Source: Punica granatum (lineage: Eukaryota; Streptophyta; Magnoliopsida; Myrtales; Lythraceae). From it: a DNA stretch of 64,000 nucleotides. Location: the NCBI RefSeq assembly GCF_007655135.1, contig NC_045129.1, positions 29,761,122 through 29,825,121 on the forward strand, given 5' to 3'. The notes beneath the pieces were generated by a model, which saw nothing but the letters and a program-made list of their open reading frames with translations, did no database searches and was not told the origin of the DNA. Each line of letters starts with the position of its first letter. Positions within the stretch are counted from its first letter, which is position 1. The position numbers were made by a program, and so were the translations under genes. Below, piece after piece: positions 11,698 through 25,386 of the stretch.

Positions 11698-13493
11698 ATG
11701 GGTGTTCAGGTCCAGGTACCCTGTTTTTTTATGATACTCGGACCCTACCTTGTAAGGGATAAGTTCCGAGATTTTAAAACTGGACCTACCATGTTAAATC
11801 CTGCAATCGGAACCTAACTGAAACTTGTATTATACCATAGGTTTCAAGTACCCTATTGGAACCTGTAAATTTTTTTATCTCGCTAAATAAAACCAAAAAT
11901 ATCTCATCCATAATCAGTAATTACGCAAAACAGAATGTCGACATAGACTAATTAGCAATCCCAGCGTAAGAAAAAAATGAGGAAACTGACAAATCACTAT
12001 GAATCTCACTCCAAAATGCACGCTCACTTTTGTCGCATCTAATTTAGAAATATCTCCCATATTCAAACATCAAGTTCAACACGAAATCAACAAACCAAAG
12101 CAAAGAAATTCTTGAAAAAGCAACCTATTTTTCGTATGAAAATGGACCTATTCCAGAGAATACATAAAACTAGTAATCATAAATCAACCATCAGTTGCAA
12201 TTTCCAACTAATCGCAATCAGATTAGCCGGGAGCGACCATTAGATCGAAGAACCAAAAGCCGGAAAACGAAAACCAACAAAAAACGAAACTTAACCTTTG
12301 CAGAGACGGAGGGGAGGCTCTGCCAAAGAGACGGGATTCAGAAGCGAGACAATGATCAAAATTATTGAGGAGGCGATTGATATTGCAGGGAACGGAGCAG
12401 CGAAGGCTCAAGTTTAGAATAGGGGGAGACAGAGAGAGAAGATGGAGACGCCAACTAGCGGCTACTAGTTAGGTTTGGAGCTCATATCAGAAATAGAGAA
12501 ACGGGGAATGGAGGAGAGACTGAGAGAAGAGAATGATAGGGGTTACTGGTTAGGTTTGGTTTCAATAGTTTTTTTTTAATTAGTGACTATTATCTGAGTC
12601 TGGGTATCGATTCCTGTTTTGGGTGCTCTATATGCAAGAACTAGAACCGGACTCGGTTTTCACCGGTTTCATATTTTAATACATGTATCTTACCTTATTT
12701 TCAATACGAGCTATCCGGACCCTACTCTAACGGATAGGTTCCGAATAGTTCCGGGTACACTCGGTATTCGTGCACACTTCTAGCCTCCATTGCCCCCTCA
12801 TTATCTCTTTTTTTTTTCTTTTTTTTTTACAAAAAGTATAAACTGGAATAACCAAATCGTTTGGGATGAAAGTGAAAATTTAGGTAAAGGTTAAGAACTA
12901 AATATAGCTTTTAGGTAGGAGTGTGCACGAGTATGGGGTATATCCAGAACCAGTCAGAACTAACCCGTTAGGGTAGAGTTCGGGTAGCTCGTATGGAAAA
13001 TAGAGTAGGTTCTGGGTATTAAAATTAGGAACCAGTGAAAATCGGTTCTGGTTCTGGTTCCTGCCTACAGGGTACCCGAAACCGGTTATTTATTAAAAAA
13101 AAGAGAGGAAAGAGTAGAGTTACTGTCTCTTCTAATGAATCAAAATACATGTACTTTATTGTATGAGATCGTATTATGGATGTTTAATTTTGTTGATGGA
13201 TTGATGAGACATATTATTTTTTTGTTGTTGTGGATTAATCTAAATTTTGTTGATATTCTATTTGACGTGATTACTGATTATGTATGCGATATTTTCGATT
13301 TTATTTAGAGAAAAAAAAATTTATAGGTTCTAACAGGATGCCCGGAACTTATGGTATAATATAAATTCCGGGTAGGTTCTAGTTCAAGGATCAACATGGT
13401 AGGATCCGATTCCAAAATCTTGGTACCTGTCTCTTACAGAGTAAGATCCGAGTATCTTGAAAAATATAGAGTACCTGGAACCGATCACTCATA
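11698..13493. mobile_element. Foldback-type TIR element, complete (1.8 kb)
   Basis: The left terminus (from TATGGGTGTTCAGGTCCAGG) and the right terminus (reverse complement of ...CCTGGAACCGATCACTCATA) form inverted repeats that extend about 250 bp inward. A second internal inverted repeat (about 12,690-12,785 versus 12,914-13,010) surrounds a poly-T/poly-A spacer. No transposase frame is visible and no clear target-site duplication was found. It may be two related elements, one inserted near the other. The right half is duplicated at 1-863. Confidence 0.65.
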
Positions 13494-16008
13494 CTTTTAG
13501 GTACCTCTTAGTAAAGTCATTTTACAATTGATCGCATTCAGAGTTTTGTTAGACCACGTCAACAAGAGAGTGGTAACTTCATTTGTAATGGTGAAGGGTA
13601 GTATAATATATTTTCAGAAAGGAAATCTTTAAAAGAAGGGTTAATTGCTTATTAAGCCAGAGGTTTGGTTCGAGCTAATATTTGTTCCAATACAAATTAA
13701 TTATTATTATTTTTAATAAATGATCCAGATGCATGAAAGAGTAAAAATTTGTCTGGGTATATTGAAAGATGCGAATTGGTTTGAGTACACAAAGGAGAAT
13801 CAGGAAATTAAAGTTTATCTACGTATATCAGGGAGGTAAAATTGAAATTATAAATAATAGAGAAATCATTTTTTAAACCTCATACTCTTATAATAGTTAT
13901 GGATATTATTTTCAAAATCAATATTTTTGTATTTTCTTAAACTTTAAAAGAAATACTTAAAAAAGATAAAGGACAGGTAGGTTTACCACAACAAAATTAT
14001 TATGATACTACATCATGAATTTGGATCAACTTTAAATATAAATATGTCAAGCGGCAGAGCGAAAAAAGGAAGCACCACAATGCTCTTTCTTCTTCTTCTT
14101 CTTTTTTTTCCCCTGAAAATTTCAGTTCGTAATTGTGAAGTATTTATTTATTTTGTTTGTTTATTCGTCAAAAGTCGAGTATAATATATATTATAATTTA
14201 AATAAATTTATTAAACATATTAATAAATAAGCAAAAACCAATCGCAGTCGCGCAAATACGAAATTCAAATCGTACTTTTCCCGATATCACACGAAATAGC
14301 TCAATTAATGAAGCAACAATCCTTCTCTTTGAATAATGTCAGAGTTAATAGGTGTATGGTAAGTAGCCAAAAAATAACATATTTTTGGAAAATAAATTGA
14401 AATTTATACATTACTTCACTTTAAACTAAGTAAATGTGACAAAATCAATTAAAATTTATTATTTTATTCAATAAAATATATAGAAAAAAAATGATAGTAT
14501 GGGTAGCATACAATCCGTATTACCCATACTACCCTAAACCTTTAAACCCTAAAACACTATGTTATAATAGATCCGAACACTTACCCTGGAGGGGTATAAT
14601 GGGATCCGTAGTATGTGAAAAAAATCACTCGCTTGATCCAGTATGTTATCAATCAATTTTACGACGAAATTCATGAAGACTAATTTGTTGTAAAACTCAT
14701 TGAAAAATTAACATACATATTAATATTATTTACTTCATCGTTAATTAAATGTATATATATTAATATATTATTTTATATTATTATTATTTACTTAATCGTT
14801 AAGCAACGTATTTATTATTGTATTATATTATAATATTATTATTTATTTCATCGTTAAGAAATTTATTTGTCTTATAGAATGAAATAGCAATGTTAAACCA
14901 CTTATTATTTTTGTTCGTTTATTTATCGAAAGTCGAATAGAATATATTATAAGTAAAATCAATTTATTAAAAATATAATAAAAAATAAACAAAAACGAAT
15001 CACAATTGCAAGAATACAGAATTGGAATCGTATTCTCTCTGATATCGCACGAAATAGCTTAATTTTCAAGTCGATATATAGATATAGATATATAGATATA
15101 TAGATGTAGATATATAGATTGTATTATATAATAAAACAAAGACTATCGTAGTTGTAGAGATGCTTTCTTTCCACGTGCCAAAGGTCCAATTTCTATTCAC
15201 TGCATTTTTTATTTTTTATTCAGTGAAATTCACTGAAATTCATAACTTATTAGCTAAAATTAATTTTTTTACTCAGATGTCGCTTAATCTTGATTACAAT
15301 GTGCTTTCAATTAATAATAGGTATCGAACTCCTACACTGCACGTAAAGTCTACAAATTGGGAGTTTATTTATTTGCCGTTGAATGACATCCTAGTGGTTT
15401 GCATAAATTAATTTTTATAATGTTGTAAATTCTTGATTAATAAGCTGCAGTCGGCAGCTAGCTGGGGTTTGCTTGAGAGGGAGTAGCGTCAGTTTAGGTT
15501 TCCCTACTATTCATCCACAGTTTGTATGTGTCCTCTCTCTCTCTCTCTCTCTCTCTATATGTATCTTCTCTCATGAAAACGAAAAAAAAAAATAGACATC
15601 TAACTATTAAAACGACTGTCCCGACGTTTGATGTCCTCGTTGCACCAAACTAAGTCTCTTACATACCCTAATATGAGAGATTCCCATGAATGCTTCCATC
15701 TTCATCAATCCAAATATATAAAAGCGTCATTCTAGAAATTTAAGTAAGTTATCGCAGTAAGTGGAAGAAGATAATTAACTAACGTGAGGAATTATTACCA
15801 ATCCATCATCCAACGCTTTATGATTAAGAATGATCAATTATAATAGATTCCATGAGGTTATTTATGTGTATACATTGTCCAATCATGTTCTGCACCATAA
15901 TTACGATGGATATATAATTGGTTGGATTTTGATGGGACATTCTCGGATTAGCCGTGCTGTCATAATATCAAACTAGGTAAGTACATTCATTTATCAAGAC
16001 TGAACATT

Positions 16009-16422
16009 AGGATACGGACAATTAATTGACAAGAAAACGCATTGTTTTCATGCAACTATGATTCGTTTTTCGGTAATAACGGAGGCTCATTAGCCTAATA
16101 AATGGTAAAGAAAAGAAGATATAGGGACAAAAGTTCCAATCATCGGGGCTACTGCCCCTTTTACCACCGAAAAGAAAAAGAAAGTTCCAATCGTATAGTA
16201 AGGATTCAATTAAGAACTTATTCATTCCTTTACCGCATGTTTAGAGTTCAGCAATTAATTTCAATTCAGAGTATGCGAAACTAGTTGAAATGCAACTAAA
16301 TATATATATGTGCGTGTAAAGAAAAAGAAAAAAATTGTGACATCTCAACCTCTAAAAAGTGCCCGATCAATTAATTTTTCAGGTTTATGTATGCAGCTAG
16401 TCTTTCGTCCCACGCCACTTGT
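16009..16422. other. 414-bp segment present only in copy 2 upstream region
   Basis: The flanks align with copy 1 positions 3369 and 3371, where a single base stands in its place. No terminal inverted repeats and no flanking duplication are evident. A deletion in copy 1 is therefore at least as likely as an insertion here. The segment lies about 0.8-1.2 kb upstream of the laccase ATG and is AT-rich, with no coding content. Confidence 0.75.
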
Positions 16423-17086
16423 GCATGCGGTGTAATCAAAATGGCTTCCCAATTGCAAGAGCATGCACGTTATTTTATTTTTTTCGGCGTGCGTATCACC
16501 TAATTCCCGGAAGTCTAACAGATCCCAACTAACCTAAGTTCAAATCGGGTGAGTCCACTAAAGAATGAAGCAGCTCTTCCAATTGTGGATTTTCTTCATT
16601 TATTAAAATTGAATCCAAGACTTTGCAAAATGCAAATTAATTTTGTGGTTACAAAAGTAACCTCATGGGTCAAAATGCAAGTTAGTTTAACCAGTAAAAA
16701 CCTTAGAAGTGCAACCAACGCTAAAGAAACCACATTTACTTAGTCTCTAAACAAACACAAGTAACTTAGCTAAAATTAACGGACTAATTAACTTCGAGCC
16801 CGTTGGGTTCTTAATGCCAAAACCATCCGCAGTTATACAGAACAAACCCAAACGAGACATCTAACTAATGGTCTTGAAATGAAAGGAGGTCAAAATATTT
16901 GATTGTCTTTGACATCACTCTAAAGTTGTTCTAACAACCAATATATATATATCTGTCAATAATATATATATATATATGATATGAATTGGCAATCCTTTTT
17001 TTTTTTTGGATAAGAATATTAATTGACCTAGCCAGCCAACAATCGTATTGCATAAACCATTCATTTTCTAGCTTGAGACCATCCCC

Positions 17087-17094
17087 TATATATA
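17087..17094 (+). promoter_or_regulatory. TATA box of laccase copy 2
   Basis: TATATATA about 135 bp upstream of the ATG at 17228, conserved in position with copy 1. Confidence 0.5.
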
Positions 17095-17227
17095 GTCGAA
17101 CTTCTATGAAAAAACCATATACCAAAACAGAAGTTTCCGTCCATCTCTTCCTCGTACAACATAAATAATCATTCTCTTCTCTAGTGCTTTGAGGAAGAAA
17201 CAGAGAAAGAGAAGAGAAATTTCTAAA

Positions 17228-19781
17228 ATGGGTGCTTCTTCCTTAGTTCCATCACATGCATTAATTGGAGCCTGGTTCCTCTTTGCATCTCTCATTGCAT
17301 TGTGCCTAGGCCTCTTTCCTCAACCTGCACTCGCCGGGGATGAAGGCATTACCCGACATTACACGTTCGATGTATGTATCACCAGTTTCCTAATATATAT
17401 GTTAAGAGCCACTTCCCAATATATAGACAGTAGGTTACTTTATGGACGTAGTTGCTTGCAGGATATATACATGCATATTTTTCCTTCAATTATCCTTTCT
17501 TTCCAATTTTCCATTATGCAGATCAAGATGCAAAACGTGACCAGATTGTGCCACACGAGAAGCATTGTCACAGTGAATGGAAAATTTCCTGGTCCTCGCA
17601 TTGTAGCCAGAGAGGGCGATCGCCTCTTGATCAAAGTCATCAACCATGTCCCTCACAATGTCTCCATTCACTGGTAATCCATTAAATTTTTACATATATG
17701 ATGTATCTCTTTCGTTAAACTCGACCAGTGTTCAATCTAATAAACTTCAAGAACATTAATCTTAATATTCATACCACACAGGCACGGGATCAGACAGCTC
17801 CGATCGGGTTGGGCTGATGGGCCAGCCTATGTGACCCAATGCCCGATACAGACGGGCCAAAGTTACGTGTACAACTTCACAATCACAGGCCAAAGAGGCA
17901 CTCTTTTCTGGCATGCTCACATTTCATGGCTTAGGGCAACTCTCTATGGCCCTATCATTATACTCCCCAAGAGAAATGCTTCCTACCCATTTACAAAACC
18001 TTACAAGGAAGTTCCCATTGTCTTTGGTAACTAAGAACTCTTTTTTCACCATTAAATTCGAATCCAATTATAATTTTCTTGGATCATAATTAGCTGATAA
18101 AAACAATAAACCAATGTCCAGGGGAGTGGTTTAACACAGATCCTGAGGCGATTATTGCCCAAGCCTTGCAAACTGGCGGAGGCCCCAACGTTTCCGATGC
18201 CTATACCATTAACGGTCTACCTGGCCCACTCTACAACTGCTCCGCCAAAGGTCTATCATTATATCCTTTGATTGGACTGAACTCTATTCAATATAGCTGA
18301 CACCAAAAATTAATCACTATATACCAACAATGAACTTAATATTTTGAACTTTCCTATGGCGAGAACAATTATCTTACCAGTGACAAGCTTATCCATTGTG
18401 GGAATATGAAAATGTTTTGCAATTTCTTAGAACTAAAGGCATGTCCTAATTTATAAAGTCAATTGATACGTTGTGACAGATACATTCAAGCTCAAGGTAA
18501 AGCCTGGGAAGACATATCTCCTCCGTGTTATCAATGCTGCACTGAATGATGATCTCTTCTTTAGCATCGCAAATCACACCCTCACAGTTGTCGATGTGGA
18601 TGCGATCTACGTGAAACCATTTGACATGGACACGATCCTGATAACCCCGGGGCAGACCACAAACTTGCTTCTCAAGACAAAGCCTAGCTACCCAAAAGCC
18701 ACCTTTTTAATGACCGCAAGGCCCTATGCGACAGGTCTAGGAACCTTCGACAACTCCACGGTTGCCGGAATTCTCGAATACGAAAGACCAGGAAGTTTCC
18801 ATCATTCGGCTGGCTCAGTCAAGCAACTTCCTCTGTTTAAGCCGACCTTACCAGCTCTTAACGACACTTCTTTCGCTATGAAGTTCAGCAATAAACTCAG
18901 GAGCCTAGCAAGTGCCCGATTCCCTGCCAATGTGCCCAAGAAAGTTGACAGGCAGTTCTTCTTCACTGTTGGGTTAGGAACAAATCCTTGTGACAGGAAG
19001 AACAAAACATGTCAGGGGCCCAATGGAACCATGTTTGCCGCTTCCATTAACAACGTCTCTTTCACAATGCCCACGACAGCTCTCCTCCAATCCCACTTCT
19101 TCGGGCAATCCAATGGGGTTTACAGCCCGTATTTCCCTAGCAGCCCTTTAATTCCTTTTAATTACACTGGGAACCCACCGAATAATACCATGGTGAGCAA
19201 CGGGACTAAGTTGGTTGTCTTGCCATTCAACACGAGCGTGGAGCTCATAATGCAGGACACAAGCATTCTTGGCGCCGAGAGCCACCCGCTCCACTTGCAT
19301 GGATTCAACTTCTTCGTGGTCGGACAGGGTTTCGGGAACTTTGACCCCAACAAGGACCCAAAGAAATTCAATCTCATTGACCCTGTCGAGAGGAACACTG
19401 CGGGCGTGCCCTCCGGCGGGTGGCTCGCCATCCGTTTCTTGGCAGACAATCCAGGTTAGTAAAAATTATTACCATATAAAATCAACTTGCTGCTATCATA
19501 AGACGAAACATTTCATCCAATGACCATTACTAAATCTCTGAAATCAACGCGTAAAACAACTTGTAATATCGAATCAGACTGTCAGACTCTAGATGTCGAT
19601 GGAGAATATATATCAAGCGCTAACTGACGATGATGATGGCGAATGTACAGGTGTATGGTTCATGCATTGCCACCTAGAGGTCCACACGAGCTGGGGTCTA
19701 AAGATGGCATGGCTCGTCCTAGATGGAAAGCTCCCCAACCAAAAGTTGCTCCCTCCTCCCACTGACCTTCCCAAGTGTTGA
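17228..19781 (+). CDS. LAC17-like: Laccase (LAC17-like multicopper oxidase), copy 2
   Basis: Exons by eye: 17228-17371, 17522-17673, 17782-18026, 18122-18250, 18480-19454 and 19651-19781, giving 591 aa. The domain plan and all copper-ligand motifs are the same as in copy 1 (HWHG, HAH, HPLHLHG, HCHLEVH). I see four protein differences from copy 1: P9S in the signal peptide, and T157I, I176V and I179V near the end of exon 3. Exons 5 and 6 encode identical protein, with one silent C/T change in exon 5. Intron 1 is 3 nt shorter and still stop-free in frame. Both genes look functional. The upstream 414-bp indel is the main candidate for a difference in expression. Role: apoplastic oxidation of phenolics or monolignols, inferred from clade. 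Confidence 0.95.
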
Positions 19782-21397
19782 CTTTGACGTCTCTTTATTC
19801 TCTGAAGCCATTTGACTTCCTCTTAACTTAATTCTTTTGCTGTGTTGTCAAGCTTCTGTGTGTTTCATTTCTGTAGTTTGGCTCATCTCAGTTAGGCATA
19901 ATTTGCGATATAGGGCCAATCTCGCGGATACCGCTGTTGGTGTTTTGTGAGTGAAAATGAGGAAGAGAATGGGAGTGTTGTGTCGTTTTTTGTACTCGAT
20001 AACATCATCACAAGAATTTATTCCATGAGTTTAAATAAAATTATCAATATCGGATCACAAATTCTCTGTTATACTTCACGTGCTATTATATTATTCTTCC
20101 CTAAACAAAAATTTTGAGCTACGCACAGACAGCAAGAAATCAATCTCCTCAACTATTCAAACTCTGTAGCGAAAATAAATTGAAATCAATTTGAATAATC
20201 TTGAGCTCCCTCACCTTCTACGTATCGTCGAGAAATTATTGTAATAAGAATGCCTTCACCAACCATATTTCTATATATTTCAGCCTTATATTCCTCTATC
20301 ATGCATGTAAGTATCGATCGGGCATGATACATGCAAGATAAAACTAGGAATAACTAAGAAAGACCAAAGCTAGAAAGTGAGTGGTGCCATAAACTCAAGC
20401 TCCGAGTTTGTGCACTGAAGGAAAAGAGAAGGGGAGAAAAGGTGAGCCTCCAGATATACCAGCTTGTAGTTACACTTTCAGTTCCGTGTAATTTATTTTT
20501 CCTCAGTGGGATAAGATATGCCAACATTCTAAACAATATCGGCAAGCAAGAAAAACAGATATAATTGCTTCCTCTTTTTTCTTTTTGAGGAAAAAAAAAT
20601 TGTTCTTGGACCTTAGGGCTGGTCGAGGATCTCTCAACCATGGTGATATTCCCAAAAATATTAGTTAAAAAAAGAAGAAGATCACGGTAACTATTTTCTT
20701 AACTTTTGTTAATAATTTGATTTTTTTAATTTTCCGGAAATGTGAAAAATGACTTTAAGTGTTGTTTTCTAATTTTATTTTAGGTTAATTTATCAATTTT
20801 TAAAAAATATTTAATCAATTAAAAAATAGTTCTTAAAACAAGCTATTTGTTTTAAGTCATTATATATATGTATATATATATATTATTTATGTGATATTTT
20901 AGTATATTAATCAACTGACTTTCCGAAAAATTATGTGCATTAACTATTTTAGTTATCTATTATTAACTTCTTATCATTCATCCATATATGATCAGTATTA
21001 ATTTTGTATATACTAATAATTTTACTTTTACTTGGTATACCTAAAATTATACTATGAATAACTAGATTTCCCTTAAAATATTCATGTGATTTTCAATAAA
21101 ATAAAGTTAAAAAAAATATTATTTATAAATATTGTTAATTTTTTTACTAATTCTTTTATTACTGCTAATACTATTATTTAACTTTAATTTTTATAATTGA
21201 AAATAGGGGCTGATTTACGACGAAAAATTGTCTGAAATTGGTCGAGATTCCATTGGTAACTTCATATGAACTATTCGCTGCAAGCATATCTCTAAAAGAC
21301 ATTAGTGCATTGAAATTTCGTCCAAAAACACATTTTCTAATGGAATTTCAGTTGCTTCCAATGGAATATTCTACAGGAAACAACCATATGAGTTTGT

Positions 21398-23804
21398 TGT
21401 AAAAAATTAAAACTATTTGCTAAAACGCCCAATTGGTCAAAATACATGCATTCTTTTTTAATGCAGAATTTACTCTTATCATTAATTCTCAATATTTGAT
21501 CTCACGTAGTAACGTGTAGATTTGACGCTTCACTCACACGTGTTACATGGACTTGAATACTCATTCTTAAGAATTGACTACAAGCCGGCCCGTTCCATGC
21601 TCGGAACAATTTAAATAACCACAATGTGGCCTTTTTTTCTACCACAATCGAGTGAGAGGAGGAAGGAGGATAACTGATGACAAGGCGAATTTTTTCTTTG
21701 CACTCAGATTGATTATAATATTCCTCACATATATGTTGTTTAACGCATCATCAGTGCGAATTACTTACAAGCAAAAAAATAAAAAAATAAAATAAAATTT
21801 ACTGCTTCTTTTTTCCCTTTTATCATAAAATTTTTCTATCCAAACGTCTTCTTCGGATAGAAATATTGTCTAATCATTTTCATCTTAAACCACATCTATT
21901 TAGGTGTTATATCTTTTTGATAGTGCTCGCTCATGTTAGTCAAAGAGGAAATTTATGCTTAGATTGAAAGAAATAATAATATAATCTTTCCTCCAAGAAT
22001 TTTAGAAATAGAATTATAACGCAGTTTTGCTTGCATTATATCCATCTTCCTTACTTCCACATCTATTCTATATCTTACTCAATACAGTCGTATATTTTGG
22101 AATGCAAATTTAGGCTAAAAGACGAAGTATTTGCTTAATTTCCTTATTAAATGGATATTATCTCTTGAGCTTATGACCCTTTCACTTACTATTTAATCAT
22201 TGTGAGCTAGCAACAGTATGTTCCTATTAAACCTTCCATTTGCTCAACTTTTCAGAAGGATTTGTGTTGGCAATATAATGGATTCAATAATTTGTAGAAT
22301 TTAAGTTGGATACAATTATCAAAAGAAAATGTAGCGCAGTGACACATGCTTTTACCTAGTAACAAAGAGGTTTTAAGTTTGATATCTAATGAGACTGTCC
22401 ATGCTGATTTATTATTATGATTTTTATTTTACTGTATTAGACCCATGGATCTCTTTTTTGTAAAAAAAAAAAAAATGAATACAATTATTTTCATAAGATT
22501 TATGGCCAACTTGCATCATTACAATTAAACATCAAAAAATGAAACATGCTCAACGGGCAATGCATCTGACCTTCCCACCAGTAAAAAATGTTATATACAA
22601 TAGAGACTCACGGGTCAAATTTCTAGTTTCTTCTACATCCAGAAAGTCCAACTTATACTTTTCGCTTTAGCTTTATGATAAATTATATACACGTATATAA
22701 TATATAGGCAATATATATATGTATATATAATCTTCTGTTATAAGCTACAGGGATAGGAGAGCAGGTTTGTTTGAGAGGAAATATAATAGATTTTTAAGTT
22801 TCCCTGCTATGTATTTATTAACGATTCAAACTTAATATGTTCTGTCTTTTAATTTAGTTATCTTATGATCCTATCCAGTGAACAATCCTAAAAAGCTAGC
22901 TGGAGAATTCCGTCATCTAACTTTTAAAACGACAGCTCGATGGGAACGTTTTTGCTGCTAGGCGCCAAGTTGACGCAAGTCGTATACTTTGCCCACCAAA
23001 CTTGGAATCGATCTTACATTTCCATTATATTTTAATTTCCATGCACGCTGCTTCAATCTTAGTCAATCTTTATACACAAAATAGATATTCCATCCAACAA
23101 AATGACCTTGAACATGGCCATTAATTACCTGCCAAAGGGGTAATTTCCAGTCGCTCTGTTTTCAAGAAATAACTATGTACATTAATTTGCTCGAATTTGT
23201 TGGGACGTTCACTACGTACGAAACTTGTCTTGACTTAACTTTTCTTTTGTAGAAGAAGTTACAAGGTTGAAAATTAATTTTATTCCTGGTTGGGTAAATC
23301 TTGGGATCAATGGACCGTGTTTTTAGATTGAAGCACTTGAATCACTGCCAAGAACATTTCTACGTGGGATTTAAGTACTGTAACAAACTACATTTTACAC
23401 CTCGAATATAGAAATTTTTTTTTATTAATATTGCTTCATGCGAACATCTTAAAATACCTTACTTGTCGTAAAATGAAATAGACAAAAACCTTTAACATGC
23501 AAGACATATAAGATGCTTGACTGTGAATTGGCAATTTACTATGGTTAATGGATTAATGATGCATGTTTCAAGAAATGGATTCGGTGAATGTAGGGGCATT
23601 AATATCCTAATGACGTGAGACTAAGAAATTCTAAATTTGATTCTCATTAGTGTGAGACTCTACAATAGTAAACTAAACTAATAATTTAACCTTAAACTAT
23701 TTTGGTTCTTTATTAATGTCGAGATCACCTGGCATTTTGACCAAATAAGCCTATAACTTTTTATGGATTATATACGATTTACCAACTTGGGAAAAAATGT
23801 ACAG
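21398..23804. other. Spacer with relic laccase promoter homology
   Basis: AT-rich, with no gene. A SINE-like copy lies at about 22,325-22,465. From about 22,740 to 23,060 the sequence is diverged but recognisably similar to the laccase upstream region around 2,810-3,060 (for example the GAGAGG and TTTCCCTGCTAT blocks and the CATCTAACT...AAAACGAC block). It is therefore the promoter side of the third laccase copy. Exons 1-3 of that copy are not found. Confidence 0.6.
22325..22465 (+). repeat. SINE-like repeat, copy B
   Basis: Shares the order TGTAGCGCAGTGA, then GGTTTTAAGTTTGATATC, then GAGACTGTCC...TGCTGATTTATTA with 9115-9262, and ends near a run of 13 A. The box-like motifs suggest a tRNA-derived SINE; this is inferred. 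Confidence 0.4.
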
Positions 23805-25386
23805 GCGAGTGGTTTAATGCCGACCCTGAGGCCATCATTGCCCAAGCCTTGCAAACTGGAGGAGGCCCGAACGCTTCTGATGCCTATACTATTAACGGAC
23901 TTCCTGGCCCTCTCTACAACTGCTCTGCTAAAGGTGTATTGCGCTGTTCAAACAGGCCAAACTATATTAATTAAAGTTAATATGATAGTTTTCATCCTTT
24001 GAATTTGAATTTCTAGTTCCTTGAGTACTAAAGTTGTTACACATTTCTTGGAACACAAGACAACCAAATCATAAATTCAAACATGTCTATATCAAAACAA
24101 ATTAATTATGCGCAGATACATTCAAGCTGAAGGTGAAGCCTGGGAAGACTTATCTCCTCCGCCTGATCAATGCAGCACTGAATGAAGAGCTCTTCTTTAG
24201 CATCACGAACCAGACCCTCACAGTTGTTGAGGAGGACGCAGTGTATGTGAAACCATTCAATACTAACACGATCCTGATAGCTCCAGGACAACCACCAACA
24301 TGCTTCTCAAGACAAAGCTTAGCTACCCGAAAGCCACCTTTCTAATGACTGCTAGGCCCCACGTGACCGGCCTAGGAACCTTTGACAATTCTACAGTCGC
24401 CGGTATTCTCGAATATGAAAAACCAGAAAGTTTCCATCATTCAGCCGGTTCTATCAAGCAACTCCCTTGTACAAACCGAATCTTCCACCTCTTAATGACA
24501 CTTCTTTCGCTACGAATTTCAACAATAAGCTCAGGAGCCTAGCAAGTGCCCGATTTCATGCCAATGTGCCCAAGAAAGTTGACAAGCAATTTTTCCTTAC
24601 CGTTGGACTAGGAACAAGCCCTTGTGACAAGACAAACCGAACATGTCAGGGGCCCAATGGGACCATGTTTGCAGCTTCAATTAACAATGTCTCTTTCACA
24701 ATGCCCACGATAGCTCTCCTCCAAGCCCATTTCTTCGGGCAATCCAATGGGATCTACAGCCCAAATTTCCCTACGAGCCCTCTATTCCCATTTAATTACA
24801 CAGGGACCCACCAAACAATGCTATGGTGAGCAATGGGACTAAGCTAGTGGTCTTGCCTTTCAACACGAGCATCGAGCTCATAATGCAGGACACGAGAATT
24901 CTCGGTGCTGAGAGTCACCCACTCCACTTGCAGGGATTCAACTTCTTCGTGGTTGGGCGGGGTTTCGGGAACTTTGATCCTAGCAAGGACCCGAAAAATT
25001 TCAACCTAGTTGACCCCATTGAGAGAAACACCGTGGGTGTGCCCTCCGCTGGTTGGGTTGCAATTCGGTTCCTAGCGGACAATCCTGCTGATTGAAAAAT
25101 TTACCACGTAGAAATCAGTGAAATCAATATATGCTATTACCTAAAATTAACATATATAGTACGTAATTTCTAATAGCATATGATCCACCTGTCAGATTAA
25201 ATTACAACAAAGAATTTTTACGTACTAACTCATGACGACGATGATGAATGTACAGGTGTATTGTTCATGCACTGCCACCTGGAGGTCCACGCAAGCTGGG
25301 GTCTGAAGATGGCATGGCTTGTCTTAGATGGAAAGCTCCCTAACCAAAAGTTACTTCCTCCACCCGCTGACCTTCCCAAGTGTTGA
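23805..25386 (+). pseudogene. Laccase pseudogene (third copy; exons 4-6 only)
   Basis: Exon 4 (23,805-23,933) is intact at 129 bp. Exon 5 starts at 24,116 but has three single-base deletions (near 24,290, 24,467 and 24,808) that break the frame. Its 3' splice junction has been altered so that the reading ends in a stop at about 25,093. Exon 6 (25,256-25,386) is complete. Two functional residues are also lost: HLHG has become HLQG (CAG at 24,931-24,933), and the Trp before FMHCH is now Leu (TTG at 25,261-25,263). Exons 1-3 are missing. Several independent lesions together make this a clear pseudogene. It is more diverged than copies 1 and 2, so it is an older duplicate. Confidence 0.93.

Larger units (their letters stand above)
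12628..21397. repeat. Segmental duplication, copy 2 (laccase unit)
   Basis: Second copy of the segment at 1-8330, in the same orientation. Upstream and 5' genic parts differ by scattered substitutions and small indels. Differences include a longer CT repeat at about 15,533-15,554 and a 414-bp segment (16,009-16,422) absent from copy 1. The part from intron 4 through the 3' flank is almost identical to copy 1. Homology stops after 21,397. Confidence 0.93.
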
